Source: Candidatus Pacebacteria bacterium UBA1364
GTDB lineage: Bacteria > Patescibacteriota > Microgenomatia > UBA1400 > PJMF01
NCBI GenBank assembly: GCA_002306345.1
Contig: DBRQ01000003.1
Location: 24,079 to 32,941 of the forward strand
Length of the DNA stretch: 8,863 nucleotides
Direction of reading: 5' to 3'
Part shown: one piece after another, positions 6,481 to 8,863 of the stretch
Layout: the number at the start of each line of letters is the position of its first letter
How positions within the stretch are numbered: position 1 is the first letter of the stretch
Made by a program: the position numbers and the translations under genes
Notes under the pieces: model-generated
Databases searched by the model: none
What the model was told of the DNA's origin: nothing
The model's input: the letters and a program-made list of their open reading frames with translations, nothing else

Positions 6481-7705
6481 AGTATTTTTTTTGACGTTTC
6501 TTAAATAATTCTTTATCTCTTTTGTTTACAGTCTTGGTCTTCTTATCGTAATCAACCTCAAACATAATTGCTTTGGGGTTGTAACAGAGCTGATTGTCTA
6601 CTGTTGCGGCAACTGAAAGCTCAGTGTCAGCGTAGTGGGAGTGATAACCCTCATAAAAGAATGGTTTTTTATAACTTGCTCTAACCATACCAAACGCCGC
6701 CAATTTTCCACCCCACTTATTATCGTTAAAAGCTAAAACACCCTTACCAGTGTCTCTCATTGTTTTGTAGGCTTGCTTTAGCCAATTTTTACCACCAAAA
6801 GCGTCTTGAGCCGTGTAAATATAAAAGTCATAATCTTTTCCATAAACGCTTTTATGATTATTCACAAATTCATTGATTTTATAAACATAACCTTTTCTCT
6901 CATCGTCCATTAGTAAAAAATAATCTGCCTCAAGACCAGCATTATCAGCGAGCTGTTTCATCACTTTTGTACCCAATTCTCTATCTGTGCAAGGCATTAA
7001 GACGGCTATTTTCGGCTTTTCTTCATCGCTGACGATACTATCATCCTCTAAATCTATGGCTTTATGATAATCTTCTGCTCCGACTGCTCTTTTTGATATA
7101 TGATAGGCGTAGCAATCATTATGCACCCAAATTTTATATCCGTGCTTTTGACAACGTTGACAAAATATTAAATCGTGGCTTTCTTTATGTTCTGTAGCTG
7201 TTGGGATATGAAAGTTTTTTCCATAAGTAGCCCATTTATCCTCGCCTAACTTTTCAAAGACCTCACGCTTAACTAACATACCACCAAAGCCTATCCCATC
7301 AACTTCTAAGGGTATTCTCTCATTAAAAGATAAATCAACTGGGGTGTAGGGTAAGTCTTTCTTACCGTTTTTAATATAAACAACTGGATCGTGAGGATAA
7401 TTTCTTTTGTAGTAAACGCTACCAATAATATCTTTATCAGCTTTGACCAGTTTATCTACAATATCACTTGGGTAAATTTCGTCAACATCAAGCCAGAGAA
7501 TATGAGTTATGTCATCAATTTGTAAAAATTCATTAAGAATTGCGTTGCGGTTAGAGTCTGTTCTTACACCAGTCTTAAAAGAAAGAGATATTTTATATCC
7601 ACATTTTCTAGCGTGAGCCATTATTGAGGGGAGATTGCCAAAAGCAAAATTAACATCAACTTCTTCAGGAGTAGGAAGGCCTATAGCCACGTGTATTTTG
7701 CTCAT
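6458..7705 (-). CDS. Tandem two-domain GT-A glycosyltransferase
   Basis: Complete 415-residue protein with two GT-A-like halves. Domain 1 (about 1-205) has a nucleotide-binding start VAIGLPTP, an R-x-N-A-I-L motif (53-57), ITHILWLDVDEIYPSDIV (66-83) with the D73-V-D75 metal motif, DGIGFGGMLVKREVFEKLG (136-154) typical of phage glycosyltransferases, HDLIFCQRCQKHGYKIWV (177-194) and a final H202 in AYHIS. Domain 2 (about 230-385) starts KIAVLMPCTDRELG and contains YFLLMDDERKGY, YIYTAQDAFGGKNWLKQAY, VLAFNDNKWGGK and HYADTELS (D360, E362), a divergent GT-like core with no clear DxD. The C-terminus is Lys-rich. No signal peptide or membrane segment is seen, so it acts in the cytoplasm. Start ATG 7705 overlaps the HNH stop by four bases (ATGA). 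The substrate may come from the nearby cytidylyltransferase (inference). Confidence 0.8.
   Translation of the reverse strand: MSKIHVAIGLPTPEEVDVNFAFGNLPSIMAHARKCGYKISLSFKTGVRTDSNRNAILNEFLQIDDITHILWLDVDEIYPSDIVDKLVKADKDIIGSVYYKRNYPHDPVVYIKNGKKDLPYTPVDLSFNERIPLEVDGIGFGGMLVKREVFEKLGEDKWATYGKNFHIPTATEHKESHDLIFCQRCQKHGYKIWVHNDCYAYHISKRAVGAEDYHKAIDLEDDSIVSDEEKPKIAVLMPCTDRELGTKVMKQLADNAGLEADYFLLMDDERKGYVYKINEFVNNHKSVYGKDYDFYIYTAQDAFGGKNWLKQAYKTMRDTGKGVLAFNDNKWGGKLAAFGMVRASYKKPFFYEGYHSHYADTELSVAATVDNQLCYNPKAIMFEVDYDKKTKTVNKRDKELFKKRQKKYYGVNLFS
6485..6492 (-). repeat. A8 homopolymer at the junction of two glycosyltransferase genes
   Basis: Eight A residues on the minus strand lie in the last codons of the 415-residue gene, just before ATG 6480 of the next gene. 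Loss of one A, or gain of two, would put both reading frames in register and fuse the two proteins. The region between tract and ATG carries no stop in the fused frame. Confidence 0.9.
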
Positions 7706-8322
7706 TCATCCAATCTATTACTTTTTACTTTAGTTGTCAATGTTTTTTCTATGCTCCACTTTGCAATATAAAATCTATAATTTAGTGTTGCTAAATTTAT
7801 TCCAGTTATTTCTGACCAGCCACTTAAAGTTAGAGTTTTTCCATTAAAACTTAATTTATTACAATGCCTACTATTTCTATTTTGTTGTATCCTGGTTGCC
7901 CACCTGCAATTTTCCTTGCAATAATCTCCATTGTTATCTATGCGATCAATTGAGTAGTTTTTAGATGGTCTCTCACCCATATCTTCTAAAAATTTTTTAA
8001 AATCAAGCCAACGATCACAAACTTTAATGCCACGACCACCATAGTTTTTAAAACCAGAAGCGTTTTGGTTATAACATCTTTGTTTTAGATTAGCCCAAGT
8101 GTTATAGGTAATTGTATTTCTTTTTCCGTGAGTTTTATTGGTTTCTTTTTTAAAACAACCGCAAGACCTTGTATTCCCATTCAGTAAATGATTTGTTCTT
8201 ATGATCGCTGTTTTTCCACAATCACATTTGCAAACCCAACCTCTACGACCATCTTTTAATCTTGTTTTATTATTTACTAATAATCTTCCAAACCTTTTTC
8301 CTATTAGGTTTTTTTCTTTCAT
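7702..8322 (-). CDS. HNH endonuclease-like protein with zinc ribbon and C-terminal DNA-binding segment
   Basis: Complete 206-residue protein of a type common in phages. N-terminus: GKRFGRLLV followed by a Cys cluster, C31-x-C33-x-C35 and C54-x-C56, which looks like a zinc ribbon. Middle: W76-A-N-L-K-x-R-C, then NYGGRGIKVCDRWLDFKKFLEDMGERP (93-119), the hallmark of this family. The nuclease-like core is YSIDRIDNNGDYCKENCRWAT (123-143). C-terminus: FNGKTLTLSGWSEITG..LATLNYR (159-183), a helical segment resembling DNA-binding modules that follow the core in homing-type proteins. Such proteins often cut DNA and spread as free-standing genes in phages. Here the gene stands just after the terminator of the head gene, and its stop overlaps the glycosyltransferase start, so it belongs to the accessory operon. 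No SD is visible before ATG 8322. Activity is inferred, and the gene may now act only as part of the insertion. Confidence 0.82.
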   Translation of the reverse strand: MKEKNLIGKRFGRLLVNNKTRLKDGRRGWVCKCDCGKTAIIRTNHLLNGNTRSCGCFKKETNKTHGKRNTITYNTWANLKQRCYNQNASGFKNYGGRGIKVCDRWLDFKKFLEDMGERPSKNYSIDRIDNNGDYCKENCRWATRIQQNRNSRHCNKLSFNGKTLTLSGWSEITGINLATLNYRFYIAKWSIEKTLTTKVKSNRLDE

Positions 8323-8329
8323 AACTAGA

Positions 8330-8335
8330 ATTGTA
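8330..8335 (-). promoter_or_regulatory. Possible -10 element (TACAAT) for a leaderless accessory transcript
   Basis: TACAAT lies seven bases before ATG 8322 on the minus strand, right after the terminator. A start of transcription at the usual distance would fall at or next to the ATG. No good -35 hexamer is present at 16-18 bases, because that stretch is the terminator hairpin. The call is weak and rests on position. Confidence 0.22.
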
Positions 8336-8339
8336 CAAC

Positions 8340-8363
8340 AAAAAAGGGGGTTTAAAAACCCCC
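8340..8363 (-). terminator. Rho-independent terminator after the head gene
   Basis: On the minus strand GGGGGTTT pairs with AAACCCCC over a tight loop, followed directly by six T. It lies about 25 bases after the stop of the decoration-like gene and before the accessory cassette. It should end or reduce transcription of the head operon, so the downstream genes depend on read-through or a new promoter. Confidence 0.88.
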
Positions 8364-8371
8364 AGTTTTGA

Positions 8372-8392
8372 TTGATATGTCAATTATATCAA
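8372..8392. repeat. 7-bp inverted repeat across the head gene stop codon
   Basis: TTGATAT (8372-8378) and ATATCAA (8386-8392) form a perfect inverted repeat around a seven-base loop. It covers the TGA stop at 8391-8389. The repeat is AT-only apart from one pair, so the hairpin is weak. It may be chance or a small operator or RNA structure next to the terminator. Confidence 0.4.
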
Positions 8393-8863
8393 ATATCCAA
8401 CATGACTGCGACAGTTCCAGTTGCGGAAGTAGTAGCAGTGTCAGCGGCTACAGCCATACCAAAAGTGTAATCAACACTTGAAGTAGTAGCGGTGTATTTA
8501 GCTACACAACCATCTGTAGAGCTAACTTGCACTCTATCACCTGCGGCAATTGCTGTATTAGCAGCAACTTTACAGGTGGCTAAACCTTTGATCTGCACCC
8601 AACCGTAGTTGCCATCAGTCAAAGTATTGACAGCTACACCAGCAAAAGTGCTACCAAGACTTGAGCCACCAGCTCGATCTTTAGTAACTTCACTGCCCGT
8701 GGCATCACTGAAAGTGACTACATCATTGGCGGCTAAGTTCATATCTTCTACTCTTACGTAGCGATATTGCTTACCATTGGATGCGTCATCCATTATACTT
8801 CCGACTTGATTAAGATCGGTACTATCATCGGCGGCTGTGAAGCCTGTTCTTGCGACGATTTTT
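8389..8863 (-). CDS. Head decoration-like (DUF2190-like) protein, 5' end outside window
   Basis: The frame is open from the right edge to the TGA at 8391-8389, giving 157 visible residues. An internal ATG at 8793 could be taken as the start. However, the 23 codons before it read as normal protein (KIVARTGFTAADDSTDLNQV) without a stop, so the true start is most likely beyond the window. The visible part is Ala/Thr/Val-rich and beta-like: YRYVRVEDMNLAANDVVTFSD, then WVQIKGLATCKVAANTAIAAGDRVQVSSTDGCV, and a closing FGMAVAADTATTSATGTVAVMLDI. The 'G..A.....A..AI.AGDRV' turn followed by 'G.A....T......V.V.L' is the layout of small DUF2190-type capsid decoration proteins. It ends in a hairpin and a strong terminator, as expected at the end of a head operon. 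The assignment is by pattern; a generic structural protein is the alternative. Confidence 0.6.
   Translation of the reverse strand, partial: KIVARTGFTAADDSTDLNQVGSIMDDASNGKQYRYVRVEDMNLAANDVVTFSDATGSEVTKDRAGGSSLGSTFAGVAVNTLTDGNYGWVQIKGLATCKVAANTAIAAGDRVQVSSTDGCVAKYTATTSSVDYTFGMAVAADTATTSATGTVAVMLDI

Noticed and set aside
8350..8388. TTGACA on the minus strand near 8384 as a -35 element for the accessory cassette
   Set aside because: The expected -10 position falls within the G/C stem of the terminator and does not resemble TATAAT.
1..8863. Recoded TGA (Trp or Gly)
   Set aside because: TGA ends several genes at tight overlaps and Trp is coded by TGG, so code 11 fits.

Overview
The window is a piece of an AT-rich tailed-phage (or prophage) genome. 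All genes lie on the minus strand and are packed head to tail, so transcription runs from the right end (8863) to the left end (1). The structural genes point to a short-tailed, podovirus-like virion. A connector/adaptor protein of the P22 gp4 / T7 gp11 type is followed by a beta-rich nozzle-like protein of the P22 gp10 / T7 gp12 type, and then by a fibre-like protein. There are no sheath, tape-measure or baseplate genes in the window. TGA serves as a stop, including in two ATGA overlaps, so the standard bacterial code 11 is used. The host cannot be named from this sequence. Most starts lack a Shine-Dalgarno sequence, which fits a host or phage relying on translational coupling or non-SD initiation.

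Layout in transcription order. (1) 8863-8389 holds the 3' part of a small head decoration-like (DUF2190-like) protein, open to the window edge. It ends in a small hairpin and then a clear rho-independent terminator (8363-8340). (2) 8322-5531 is a four-gene accessory cassette joined by short overlaps: an HNH/zinc-ribbon endonuclease-like protein, a tandem two-domain GT-A glycosyltransferase, a second small GT-A-like protein, and a TagD-like cytidylyltransferase. (3) 5503-1285 is the tail module: adaptor with an inserted FCCH-like beta domain, nozzle/stabilisation protein with an FN3-like insertion, and fibre protein. (4) 1245-1 is a long gene open to the left edge. It encodes a protein with a degenerate M23/LytM peptidase domain in which two of the three zinc ligands appear to be replaced.

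The main point of interest is the accessory cassette between the head and tail genes. Two GT-like proteins and a nucleotidyltransferase resembling those that make CDP-glycerol suggest that the phage activates a small polyol or sugar and transfers it to a target. Virion protein or host surface polymer are the likely targets, but the target is not visible here. The two glycosyltransferase genes overlap out of frame at an A8 tract, and a one-base loss there would fuse them into one three-domain enzyme.
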